Notes under the pieces: model-generated
Told to the model about the DNA's origin: nothing
Databases searched by the model: none
The model's input: the letters and a program-made list of their open reading frames with translations, nothing else
Translations under genes and position numbers: made by a program
DNA from: an uncultured bacterium
GTDB taxonomy: Bacteria > Patescibacteriota > Gracilibacteria > Absconditabacterales > Absconditicoccaceae
NCBI GenBank assembly: GCA_937862565.1
Contig: CALMFT010000046.1
Location: 1-36,160, forward strand
Length of the DNA stretch: 36,160 nt
Direction of reading: 5' to 3'
Shown here: positions 11,398 to 19,344 of the stretch, piece by piece
How positions within the stretch are numbered: the first letter of the stretch is position 1
Layout: each line of letters begins with the position of its first letter

Positions 11398-11841
11398 ATG
11401 GAATTGTTCTTTATTAGTATGATTGTAATCGTAATTGGTTTTACGATATTTTCAACTATATTTATCATCGGTTTTCTTATAGTTGGAGGCAGAAAAGTAT
11501 CTTTTGACTATATCAACCAATCTTTAGCCTTAAAAAAGCTGAAAATTAAATTATTCGAGATTTTAGCTTGGGTAGTACTCGGATCATTTGTTTTATCTAT
11601 ACTACCATTATTGGATTTTCTTTTGAACATTAATTGGTTCACCAATTATAGTTTCACTACTGGAATGAGAATATTGGATAGTTTCAGTATCTCTAATGCG
11701 TGGGTTGATTTTTACTTTTTGTATCTAGTTGTAGGTATCGTAGGGGCAAAATTTGCTCTCAAAATTATTGAGATTGCTCCCATATTAAAAATTAAAAAAA
11801 TTGAAACCGTTAAGTTTGGTGCCTTATATCAAATAAAATAA
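11398..11841 (+). CDS. Small integral membrane protein, 147 aa, function unknown
   Basis: Three or four hydrophobic segments are visible: residues 2-30 (FFISMIVIVIGFTIFSTIFIIGFLIVGG), 52-74 (FEILAWVVLGSFVLSILPLL) and 103-125 (DFYFLYLVVGIVGAKFAL), joined by short basic loops. The C-terminal tail KIKKIETVKFGALYQIK is basic and probably cytoplasmic. It contains no UGA codon. It stands alone between its own promoter and a terminator. I recognise no family. Confidence 0.75.
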   Translation: MELFFISMIVIVIGFTIFSTIFIIGFLIVGGRKVSFDYINQSLALKKLKIKLFEILAWVVLGSFVLSILPLLDFLLNINWFTNYSFTTGMRILDSFSISNAWVDFYFLYLVVGIVGAKFALKIIEIAPILKIKKIETVKFGALYQIK

Positions 11842-11854
11842 GTTTCATAAACAC

Positions 11855-11884
11855 GAGAGTCTGATTCAGGCTCTCTTTTTTTTT
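11855..11884 (+). terminator. Intrinsic terminator
   Basis: A 7-bp stem GAGAGTC/GGCTCTC (one G-T pair) closes the loop TGATTCA and runs directly into a tract of nine T. It begins 14 bases after the stop of the small membrane protein gene. Confidence 0.9.
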
Positions 11885-11885
11885 G

Positions 11886-12194
11886 TAAAGATCAGTTTAC
11901 TAGCATACTCTACATACTATTTGCAATTGAGAATTAAATCATTACTATTAGAGTAATTTGATAATAAAGAACTCTCTGAAAATCTTGCTAAACGTTCTTG
12001 CTGTGCGTGTAAGCTATCCTATTTCTATGGATTTTCCTTTAAGACTACAATTACTATTTGATATTAAGGTGACTACCATTTCAAACATGAATTGTAAACT
12101 CGTGGACCATAGCAGTAATTCCAAGCTTCTCTCAATCTTTTCAGACTATTTTTTATATCTTAGTAAATTTTAATTTTTATAATATTTTTTCAAA
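11886..12194 (+). other. Intergenic region upstream of RNase J, no gene supported
   Basis: A 71-codon open frame from a TTG near 11958 has no ATG start and no recognisable similarity, and I do not support it as a gene. No tRNA or known structured RNA is visible. The end of the region holds the TATAAT box serving the RNase J gene. Confidence 0.4.
12178..12183 (+). promoter_or_regulatory. -10 box close to the RNase J start
   Basis: A perfect TATAAT ends 11 bases before the ATG at 12195. A transcript started from it would have a leader of only about five bases. No ribosome binding site is present, so this mRNA is probably leaderless or nearly so. Confidence 0.45.
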
Positions 12195-14243
12195 ATGACA
12201 GAACCAAAAGCAGAAAAGAAAAATACTATTCCTGACTCAACTACTCCTCAAAATGTAGAAGTATGAGCTGTAAATACTATCGATACTTCTACAGCTCAAA
12301 ATCCTGAAGTTACACACAAAACATTTGATGCGACTTTACCTAAAAATGAAGAGCAAGCTTTCCTAGAAAAATCAAACTTAGGAGGAGTTAATTTCAATTT
12401 TCAGCCTAAACAAGCCAAAAAAACTAATGGAAATTTTCACAAAGATTTTCAAAAAAGACCAACAAGAACTACTGAAAATAGAGTAACAGAAGAAAACACA
12501 CCAGTTGCATTTGATCCTAAAGGCGAACAACCAGTGAAAATTGGTTCATTACTCGGACTTGAACAAGTAGGGCAGTGTATTTTCATCGAATATGGTAATG
12601 ATATGATCATGGTAGATTGTGGACTAGAATTCAATCAAACAATCACGATGGGAGCAGATTACCTGATTCCAGATGTTACTTACATCAAGAAAAACATCAA
12701 AAAACTTAAAGGTATCGTGCTTACTCATGGGCATTTGGATCATATCGGAGCGCTTAAGGATATCTTACCACAATTGGATTTTATCCCTACAGTGTATACG
12801 ACTCCGCTTACGCTTGGATTATTGAAGAAGACACTCGAAGAGAGAAAAACAGTAAACAAACTTAAGTATAAAATTGTAAACCCTGACACAGATCTGGTGA
12901 AGATTGGATGCTTTGAAATCGAATTTGTAAGAGTGAACCACAATATTCCTGAAACTTTTGCCTTAAGTATCAATACTCCAAAAGGAGTAATCTTTACTTC
13001 AGCCGATTTCAAGATTGATCATTCACCAGCAATTGATAAACCAGCTGATCTCGCTAAGATAGCTAGAATTGGTACAGAAGGTGTAAAACTATATATCGGT
13101 GATAGTCTTGGTGCTGATAAACCAGGGCGATCAAAATCAGAAAAAGTAATTGGAGAAAGTCTTGATAATCTGATAAAAAATGCCAAAGGAAGACTGATTA
13201 TTGCTGTATTTGCGTCAAACGTGGGAAGAGTTATACAGGCTATTCATTCTGCAGTAAAATATAATAAAACCACCTTTTTAGCAGGAAGATCTATGATTAA
13301 TTATTCAGATGTTGCTAGAGAACTAGGGTATATAAATACACCAAAAGATTTCTTAAGAAAGTATGATCTCAATACTACAGATAGTATGACAGATGATAAA
13401 ACGGTGATACTTTGTACTTGAGGTCAGGGCGAAGAATTTAGTTTTCTAGCGAGAGCTTCTAGAGGAGAAAATCCACAATTTAAGTTTAGAAAAAATGATT
13501 CAGTATTGATTTCATCAAATGCCATCCCTGGAAATGAAACACAAATGTCTCTCATGCTCAATAAACTTCTTACAGAAGGAATAAACCTTATTACAAATAA
13601 TGATATGGATATTCATACATCTGGACATGGTCACGAAGAAGATCATAAGTTGATGTTAGGATTAGTAAAACCTGATTTCTTCTTGCCTTTCTATATGCCT
13701 GCAAAAGAAAGATATGCTCATCGTAAACTGGCTTTAGAAATGGGTCATGATTCAGCAAAAATACTTATGCCAGAAGGTAATGGAGTTATTATCGAAATGT
13801 ACAAAGATATCGTAATTCAATCAGATAAGAGATTGAAACTCGATACAATTATTGTGGATGGGAAAGGAATTGGAGGTCTACAAGGGGAGTATGTAAGTAA
13901 AGCAAGAAAGATTATGTCTGAAAGTGGTATGTTGACCTTTATTCTCAAAGTAGATGTGAAAACAAGACAAATCGTTGGAAATGTTCAAATTGAATCAAGA
14001 GGGTTTGTATATACAACTGAAATCAGAAAAGTTCATACAGATATTGTAAAATATGTGGAGAAAGAATATAAAAATAGAATTGGCAAATATGATAATGTAA
14101 AACAATGTCTCAAAGATATAAAATCAGATCTTGAAATTGTATTACAAAAATCACTCGATAGACTTCCTCTGATTATCCCTATGTTCGTATACATGAACAG
14201 TGATGGTGAGATGATCGAAGATAGTGTAGAAGTAGTAGAATAA
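12195..14243 (+). CDS. rnj: Ribonuclease J (metallo-beta-lactamase/beta-CASP)
   Basis: RNase J is a 5'-3' exonuclease and endonuclease central to mRNA decay and rRNA maturation. The metallo-beta-lactamase motif HGHLDH (residues 178-183), the beta-CASP region, TGGQGE (from residue 408) and SGHGHEEDHKLM identify it, and the C-terminal beta/alpha domain ends near VVE. Residue 409, the Gly of the invariant TG[SG]QGE motif, is encoded by UGA, a clean proof of reassignment. A second UGA is at residue 24. The protein has 682 residues because about 113 polar, low-complexity residues precede the catalytic domain; these are in frame from an ATG, so I keep the long start, with GTG at 12534 as the alternative. 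Normal family length is about 550. The usual N-terminal GGLGE(I/V)G motif is altered to LLGLEQVGQ. A terminator follows. Confidence 0.93.
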
Positions 14244-14284
14244 TATTCTTATTTTCTGAATATTTTATAATCTGAAAATCTAAT

Positions 14285-14321
14285 AAACTGAAAGGGCAGA
14301 TATCTCTTTCAGTTTTTTTAT
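14285..14321 (+). terminator. Intrinsic terminator of the RNase J gene
   Basis: A perfect 10-bp stem AAACTGAAAG/CTTTCAGTTT closes an 11-base loop and is followed by a T run. One copy of ATAATCTGA (14267-14275) lies between the stop codon and the hairpin. Confidence 0.88.
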
Positions 14322-14372
14322 TATTTAAATAAGCTTAAACTATCGTTTTTTCGTTTGAAAAACATATTAAAA

Positions 14373-14428
14373 GGATTAGTATGAGGTTGATATCCAGCTA
14401 ATCCAATGGTATATTCAGAAATCAACCT
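14373..14428 (+). other. Interleaved inverted repeats able to form an H-type pseudoknot
   Basis: Four arms occur in the order A-B-A'-B'. GGATTAG (14373-14379) pairs with CTAATCC (14398-14404), and AGGTTGAT (14384-14391) pairs with ATCAACCT (14421-14428). Connecting loops are 4, 6 and 16 bases, compatible with a pseudoknot. It lies 13 bases before the tRNA-Gln gene. It may be a leader structure; the function is unknown. Confidence 0.35.
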
Positions 14429-14441
14429 TATTAACTGTCGA

Positions 14442-14512
14442 TCGGAGATCGTCTAATGGTAGGACAACGGACTCTGAATCCGTTTATCTAGGTTCGAATC
14501 CTAGTCACCGAA
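14442..14512 (+). tRNA. tRNA-Gln (anticodon CTG)
   Basis: The cloverleaf folds as acceptor TCGGAGA/TCACCGA with one A-A mismatch, D arm GTCT/GGAC, anticodon arm ACGGA/TCCGT with loop CTCTGAA (anticodon CTG at 14474-14476), and T arm CTAGG/CCTAG with loop TTCGAAT. The discriminator is A, and CCA is not encoded. The ACGGACT...TCCGT arm is typical of tRNA-Gln. Confidence 0.9.
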
Positions 14513-14539
14513 TTTCATCTGATAATTTTAAATATTACA

Positions 14540-15058
14540 ATGCTTAAATCTTACCTCAAGTTACATGATGCTACTGTAAATCATAGACAATGTGATGAAT
14601 TTTACTATACCTTAGTGGATAAGGCTGAAGGCTTGCCTTATAGATCTCAAATTCGTGTAGAACTTCACGAAATCCTATCTGATAGTCCTATTTATCACAG
14701 TATTAATAAGCGCAATTATGAAAATGAAGATTTAGAATTATTCTTTATGAAAGCGAATGGAAAAGGCATTAAAGATGAAATTATCAATTTGGAATTTAAT
14801 AATATTTATAAGAGGGAGAATAATAATTTATTACTACCTCAAACCTCTACTTTTATAACTTCATTGTTTGATGCGATTGATATAATGCCTGGAAGTAAGC
14901 ATGCCCATTATACCAACAACAAAGATATATATACGACTATAGCGAGTAATACTTTACAGAATTATTTTAAAATATCAGCTATCTCACTTATTGCATCAGC
15001 AGTTGATATTGATAAACTATTTAGTATACAACAAAGTAACTTTGCTAAACAAAATTAA
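14540..15058 (+). CDS. Hypothetical protein, 172 aa
   Basis: The product is a soluble, charged protein without signal peptide or membrane segment except a mildly hydrophobic stretch near the end (FKISAISLIASAVDI). It has no UGA codon. Starting at ATG 14540, 27 bases after the tRNA, it may be cotranscribed with tRNA-Gln. Upstream there is only AT-rich sequence (TAAATATTACA) and no ribosome binding site. I recognise no family or motif. Confidence 0.75.
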   Translation: MLKSYLKLHDATVNHRQCDEFYYTLVDKAEGLPYRSQIRVELHEILSDSPIYHSINKRNYENEDLELFFMKANGKGIKDEIINLEFNNIYKRENNNLLLPQTSTFITSLFDAIDIMPGSKHAHYTNNKDIYTTIASNTLQNYFKISAISLIASAVDIDKLFSIQQSNFAKQN

Positions 15059-15095
15059 AACTAGAATATTTTTTACTTATTATAATCTTACTACT

Positions 15096-16013
15096 ATGGA
15101 CAATCAATTATCAATTGGAGGGCTTATCAAGCATTGTTGGAATCTAATCTGGACGGGATCTTTTTCAGCAGGTAGAATATGAAGAGGTGAGTACTGGGTT
15201 TCTATTATGATCTTATCTTTATTGTCTTCGGTAATTTCATTTGTGTTCTTAAAATTATTAGGAAATTTGGGACAAGCGAGTATGATTATTATTTTTGTTG
15301 TTGCGATCATTACTACCTTACTTCAGATCAAATTAATTATTAAAAGATCTCATGATCTTGGGAAAACTGGACGATATGCATACATCCCTATGATTTTATT
15401 GGTATCATGTTTTATTATCGCTGGGGTAGTGGCTGGAAGTGCTGGTCTTTTTCAGGCATTTCAAAGTCAAAATGTTCAGGCTATTATAGATATCTTGAAA
15501 AGCGGTCCTTTAGCCTTAGCGGGTATTATCGGATTGGTACTTCTTATTCGATCTATTTGTAGAAGTTTTGTTATTGCTTTTTATAAAGGTAATGTAGGAG
15601 ATAATAAGTACGGTTCAGATCCATTACTATCTCAACCAGTGAGTAATACAAATTATTGGATAGTAGGATTGGTAGCATTTGCTTTGAGTATGGTTTTATC
15701 AACTATGACAGGAGAAAATAATGAAATGATGCTCAACAAATATTTAAACCCTGCTAATACAGGAACTATTGAACAAGATCTGAATGTTGGCGAAGGAGAT
15801 GATATGAATGATACAAAAGATATGGATGATGCAAAAGATATGGATGATACAGATACTGCTGTAGACACAGACGGATCTGATACTCAAAAAGTTGATATGA
15901 CTGCAAGTGGTGTAGATATGGATAACTTACCAAGCGACACTCCAAATATGGATAATGATTCTGGGACTGTTCCTGCAATCGATCCTATGGAATGAGCTGG
16001 AGGAGGAATATAA
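15096..16013 (+). CDS. DUF805 family membrane protein with acidic C-terminal tail
   Basis: The N-terminal 170 residues match DUF805 (YhaH-like inner-membrane proteins of unknown function): FSAGRIGRGEYWVS (Gly by UGA), the conserved KRSHDLGKTGRYAYIP after the second helix, and NKYGSDP. Four or five hydrophobic helices follow (IMILSLLSSVISFVFLKLLG, MIIIFVVAIITTLLQIKLII, and others), with a last one at YWIVGLVAFALSMVLS. After it comes a tail of about 100 residues rich in Asp/Met/Thr with short repeats of the type KDMDD, ending EGAGGGI, which is unusual for the family and probably extracytoplasmic and disordered. A TATAAT box (15081-15086) ends nine bases before the ATG, suggesting a leaderless mRNA. 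Stop is TAA after a second UGA at 15993-15995. Confidence 0.85.
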
Positions 16014-16050
16014 TATAATCTGAAAACGCATTTAACTATTCTCGTTTCCT

Positions 16051-16182
16051 ATGGCAAAAATAAATGCTTGCAATTTGAATCAACCTGAATATATTGTAGA
16101 TGTAAGTTTTACCAAACTTGGTCTTCCACTCTTCTGAGCTGGGAGATCTTTTCTTAAATGAATAACCCATTGGTATCACTAA
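16051..16182 (+). CDS. Small protein, 43 aa, function unknown
   Basis: The frame ATG to TAA encodes MAKINACNLNQPEYIVDVSF and continues TKLGLPLFGAGRSFLKGITHWYH with two UGA codons read as Gly. It fills most of the space between the DUF805 gene (ends 16013) and NusA (starts 16216) on the same strand, and codon choice resembles its neighbours. It would be missed by annotation in the standard code or with a length cutoff. No family is recognised and translation is unproven. Confidence 0.5.
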
Positions 16183-16215
16183 TTCTGCTTATTTATTATA
16201 TTTATATACCCCACA

Positions 16216-17253
16216 ATGAAATTAGATCCACAAAAGATGAAAGAAGCCATTATGGAAATGACAAAGGATTACAAACTCGATCCTGCGACAGTAATGGAGA
16301 TTGTTAAACTCGGAATCAAAACTGCCTACAAAAAAGATTATGTGATAGGAGATAAGAAAATCCAGTTGCTCGTAAAAATCGGAGCAGACGGAGATATTCA
16401 AATCTACAAAGAAATGGAAGTAGTGGAAGAAGTAGAAGAAGCTGAAAAAGAAATCTCACTCAAGGATGCACAAAAGATGAATCCAAACCTTCAAGTTGGT
16501 CATAAGTTCGGAATTCATATCACTCCTGATGATCTTGATTTTACAAGAATCGCTTCACAGGCTGCAGTGCAAACGATCAAACAAAGAATCAAAGAAATTG
16601 AAAAGGAGAAATTTTATGATAACTTCTCTCATAGACAGGGTGAACTTCTCAGAGCAAAAGTTCTCAGATCAGTAGGTGAAACTGTGATCTTAGATATCGA
16701 TAACACTGCGGTAGTATTGATGCCAATCGGTCAAATCCCAGGAAAACTCTATACAGTAGGAGAGGAAGTGTTCGTATTATTGAAAAAAATTGCTAAGGAT
16801 GGAAGCGCTATTACTCTTGATATTACCCAATCTTCAAGTGACTTTATTGAAGCATTACTCAGAAAGGTTATTCCTGAATTGGAAGAAGAAAAAGTATTCA
16901 TCGACAAGATTGTAAGAATACCTGGAAAGAGAACTAAATTGGTGGTAAGTACTTCCGATGATAGAATTGATCCAGTAGGAGTATTCGTAGGACAAAAAGG
17001 ACAAAGAATTAATACTATCTTGACTCTTCTCGATGGAGAAAAAATTGATATTATTGAATATGATGAAGATGGAGGAGAAGAAAAATTGGTTGCAGATGCA
17101 CTCAAACCAGCAAAGGTTACTTCTGTGCAAATTATGGGTAAGAAAGCAGTAGTACAAGTTCCAGAGGGAGAAAAATCAAAAGCAATCGGAAGATCTGCTT
17201 CAAATATCAAGCTCGCAAGTGAACTCACAGGATATATGATCGAAATTAAATAA
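16216..17253 (+). CDS. nusA: Transcription termination/antitermination factor NusA
   Basis: NusA binds RNA polymerase and nascent RNA to control pausing, termination and rRNA antitermination. The 345-aa protein shows the N-terminal RNAP-binding domain (residues 1-125, with VMEIVKLGIKTAYKKDY and DLDFTRIASQAAVQTIKQRIKEIE), an S1 domain (about 135-200, HRQGELLRAKVLRSVGETVILDI), KH1 (FIDKIVRIPGKRTKLVVSTSDDRIDPVGVFVGQKGQRIN) and KH2 ending AIGRSASNIKLASELTGYMIEI. Length is typical of NusA without C-terminal acidic repeats. All 23 glycines are GGN and none is UGA, in sharp contrast to the accessory genes. No ribosome binding site precedes the ATG. Confidence 0.95.
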   Translation: MKLDPQKMKEAIMEMTKDYKLDPATVMEIVKLGIKTAYKKDYVIGDKKIQLLVKIGADGDIQIYKEMEVVEEVEEAEKEISLKDAQKMNPNLQVGHKFGIHITPDDLDFTRIASQAAVQTIKQRIKEIEKEKFYDNFSHRQGELLRAKVLRSVGETVILDIDNTAVVLMPIGQIPGKLYTVGEEVFVLLKKIAKDGSAITLDITQSSSDFIEALLRKVIPELEEEKVFIDKIVRIPGKRTKLVVSTSDDRIDPVGVFVGQKGQRINTILTLLDGEKIDIIEYDEDGGEEKLVADALKPAKVTSVQIMGKKAVVQVPEGEKSKAIGRSASNIKLASELTGYMIEIK

Positions 17254-17293
17254 AAAATAATCTGATTATTTATTATCTATTTTTACTAATATT

Positions 17294-17890
17294 ATGCCAC
17301 CAAAAAAAACTACAAGCACAACTGGGAAAACAACAAAATCAGAGTCAACTCATAAAGAAAAAGAAAGTTTTGTACAAAAGGTAGAAAAATTTTCTTCTGA
17401 TGTAGATAAAAAAATACAAAGTTCATCAAAAACTATCGAAGGTAAAATGGACCAATATGCAGAACAACTCACTGAGCAAATGCATAATCCTAAATTTGAG
17501 AAACAAACTAAAGATTTTGGGCGCAAGGTAGACAAAGTAGGAGAGAAAATCGAAGATGTAGTGGAAGAAATTGAGAACCTTTTACCTAATACAGGTGCTA
17601 AAACTGCACTCAATGGAATCCAACTTCATGCTCAATTCCAAGAGAATGTTTCTCGTTTGTTCATTTTCAGATTTTTGTGGCTTATTGTGCAAATTCCAGT
17701 AATCTATGTTTGGGCTATTTGGATCGGTATCGTATGATTCATTCAATTTCTCAGTATGCTTATCTTGGGTAGAAGAAACAGAAATCTACGAGATAAAATC
17801 TTAAGATTTAAAAAACACATTACTAAATGGCAGGCGTATCTTTCTTGATTTGTAGATCAACAACCAAAGATTATTGAAGATTTGGATTAA
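17294..17890 (+). CDS. DUF4389-like membrane protein with coiled N-terminal domain
   Basis: The N-terminal 110 residues are polar and helical (Lys/Ser/Glu rich, KVEKFSSDVDKKIQSSSKTIEG, KVDKVGEKIEDVVEEIENLL). They are followed by the pattern RFLWLIVQIPVIYVWAIWIG and IGIVGFIQFLSMLILGRRNRN, then LRDKILRFKKHITKWQAYLSGFVDQQP, which matches the DUF4389 layout: two helices, a basic loop, and a final aromatic/Pro segment. Two UGA codons (17735-17737 and near 17848) are read as Gly; without the first the protein would be cut inside its second helix. It follows NusA by 40 bases and ends at a bidirectional terminator. Function unknown. Confidence 0.75.
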
Positions 17891-17911
17891 AATATTACTA
17901 TGTAGTACAAC

Positions 17912-17943
17912 AAAAAACTGTGAGCAGATGCTGACAGTTTTTT
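17912..17943. terminator. Bidirectional intrinsic terminator
   Basis: AAAAAACTGT pairs with ACAGTTTTTT, extended by an inner AGCA/TGCT pairing. A and T runs flank the hairpin on both sides. It separates the convergent genes ending at 17890 (+) and 17946 (-). Confidence 0.9.
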
Positions 17944-17945
17944 GT

Positions 17946-18530
17946 TTATTCTTTTTGAGCGATAAGCACGCCATCGTCACTATCCAGTTGATGAAGCTCA
18001 TACTGATAACCATATGCCTTTAGGCTTTCTGTAAGTCAGATTATTTTATCTTGATACTTAATGACATCATCAAAGAGCAGGATAGTCTTATCATCGATAA
18101 GTTTATTATCTATGAGATAGTCTATATAATTGGGATATTCTGATTTTTGAGCATCGATAAAGACAAAATCAAAGACTTTGGTCTGAGTTTGAAATTGATT
18201 GGGGGTAAAGCTCAGAAAAGGTCCGTATAAACACTCCAGATTGTGCATTCCATAGTACTTGGAAAGTGCTAATAGCTTTTGTATCTCTACCCAGTTAGGA
18301 TATGCTCTTTCACAGCCTATGATGTTTCCTCACCATTTTGCAACGGTGCGACCTATGGTTAGCAAGCTATATCCATATGCTGTACCAATCTCCAGAATAT
18401 GTTGAGGTTTATATTTTTCCAATAAAGGAATCAGAAAATCCTCGGTATTGCGAGAAATGCAGGGGACTTGTGTTCATTCACAAAATAATCTGAGATTGTG
18501 TGATATATTATCGATAAGGGCAGTATTCAT
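17946..18530 (-). CDS. SAM-dependent O-methyltransferase (family 3 type)
   Basis: The 194-aa protein has the class I methyltransferase layout of the O-methyltransferase 3 family. Motif I is HILEIGTAYGYSLLTIGR (SAM-binding glycine loop), followed by NIIGCERAYPNWVEIQKLL with the acidic residue that binds the ribose. The motif FDFVFIDAQKSEYPNYIDYL is the catalytic/metal Asp region, and KTILLFDDVIKYQDKI is the second metal-site segment. Three UGA codons are read as Gly (WGG near 18330, EGT near 18474, IIG at 18036). The ATG at 18530 is the first in frame and gives a complete N-terminus. The substrate cannot be told. Confidence 0.85.
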
Positions 18531-18547
18531 ATGTTCGGAAAGTCTGA

Positions 18548-18662
18548 CTATAAAGTATGTTGTCGTTCGGCATAGTTGTACTCAGCTATTCAGCGGAGCG
18601 GGTCTCTTTATTCTCCAATTAAACTTGGATTACAAAGTATGTTGTCGTTCGGTATAGTTATA
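18548..18662 (-). repeat. Duplicated 33-bp gene tail, 82-bp period
   Basis: The segments 18548-18580 and 18630-18662 agree at 29 of 33 positions. On the minus strand the second is the end of the DUF2461 gene (YNYTERQHTL, then stop). The first, downstream of that stop, would encode YNYAERQHTL and a stop. The intervening gene tail has thus been copied or is the relic of a longer or second gene end. Confidence 0.75.
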
Positions 18663-19313
18663 ACCTTTGTTGAGAAAGTGAAACCACGGCATCGCAATTT
18701 TACAATGATGGAGAAAGAGGTTCATAAAATTTGGATCTGACATTTCCTTGTCTGTATAAGCGTGAGTAATTAGATGTTGTTTTTTCTTTATCAGCTCCAA
18801 GTGAGGAGTGTCTTTAAAAAATCCTTTTGGTGGTCTCGTGATACTTGTTCCACCTACCTTTCAAAACTCTTTTACGAAGTTCTTATTCTGGATTAGCTTA
18901 TGATACTCATCTGCATATCTTATAAGATAATGTCTGAGATTGAGTAATTCTGAAGGTTCTGGTCGATAAGTTCCTCCACCAAAAAATGAATGTTTGGGCT
19001 GAATATGAAGATAGTAACCAGCACGTGAGTCGTTCTTTCCGCTCGGACTAATTGAGAAACCAAAATTTTTCTTATAAACTGGATCTCAGGGTTTGAGTCT
19101 TCTTGCATCACGATAGATACGAAACAGACATTTCTTTGCTGTTAAATCTTCATCTATACTCTCATCAAACTTCTTGATTTCCGAAATAACATCGTCTGTA
19201 AAAGCGATCAATTGTTCTCGTACTTGATCGTAGAGTGGTTTTACAATGGCAAAAAAGTTTCTATTATTATTTTCAGAAAGAGCTTTGAGAAAGTTGAGAG
19301 TATCTGGGTGCAT
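18630..19313 (-). CDS. DUF2461 (TIGR02453) family protein
   Basis: The 227-aa protein fits DUF2461, a widespread family of unknown function. The start MHPDTLNFLKALSENNNRNFF equals the family's FLxxLxxNNxxxWF opening. The conserved centre follows: KCLFRIYRDARRLKPGDPVYKKN, then FGFSISPSGKNDSRAGYYLHIQPKHSFFGGGTYRPEP. The C-terminal part contains RHYLIRYADEYHKLI and TRPPKGFF. Two UGA codons (19086-19088 and 18861-18863) supply the Gly of KPGDP and EFGKVGG. It lies 99 bases upstream of the methyltransferase gene on the same strand; that gap carries a copy of its own last codons. Confidence 0.85.
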
Positions 19314-19344
19314 TGTTCAAACTAAATGATAAATAAGATCTTTT

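Noticed and set aside
11958-12173. 71-codon frame upstream of RNase J
   Set aside because: No ATG start, no family, no ribosome binding or promoter signal at the right place.
12195-14243. UGA as selenocysteine or tryptophan
   Set aside because: The UGA positions correspond to invariant glycines (TGGQGE, AAQAGVRYS, ISGPLLDRID) and to GGA in the sister repeat at 1921-1926; no selenocysteine context is needed.
16749-17228. Long open frame of 159 codons on the strand opposite NusA
   Set aside because: It is the mirror of a clear NusA gene and reads as low-complexity Ser/Phe/Ile sequence, a common antisense artefact.
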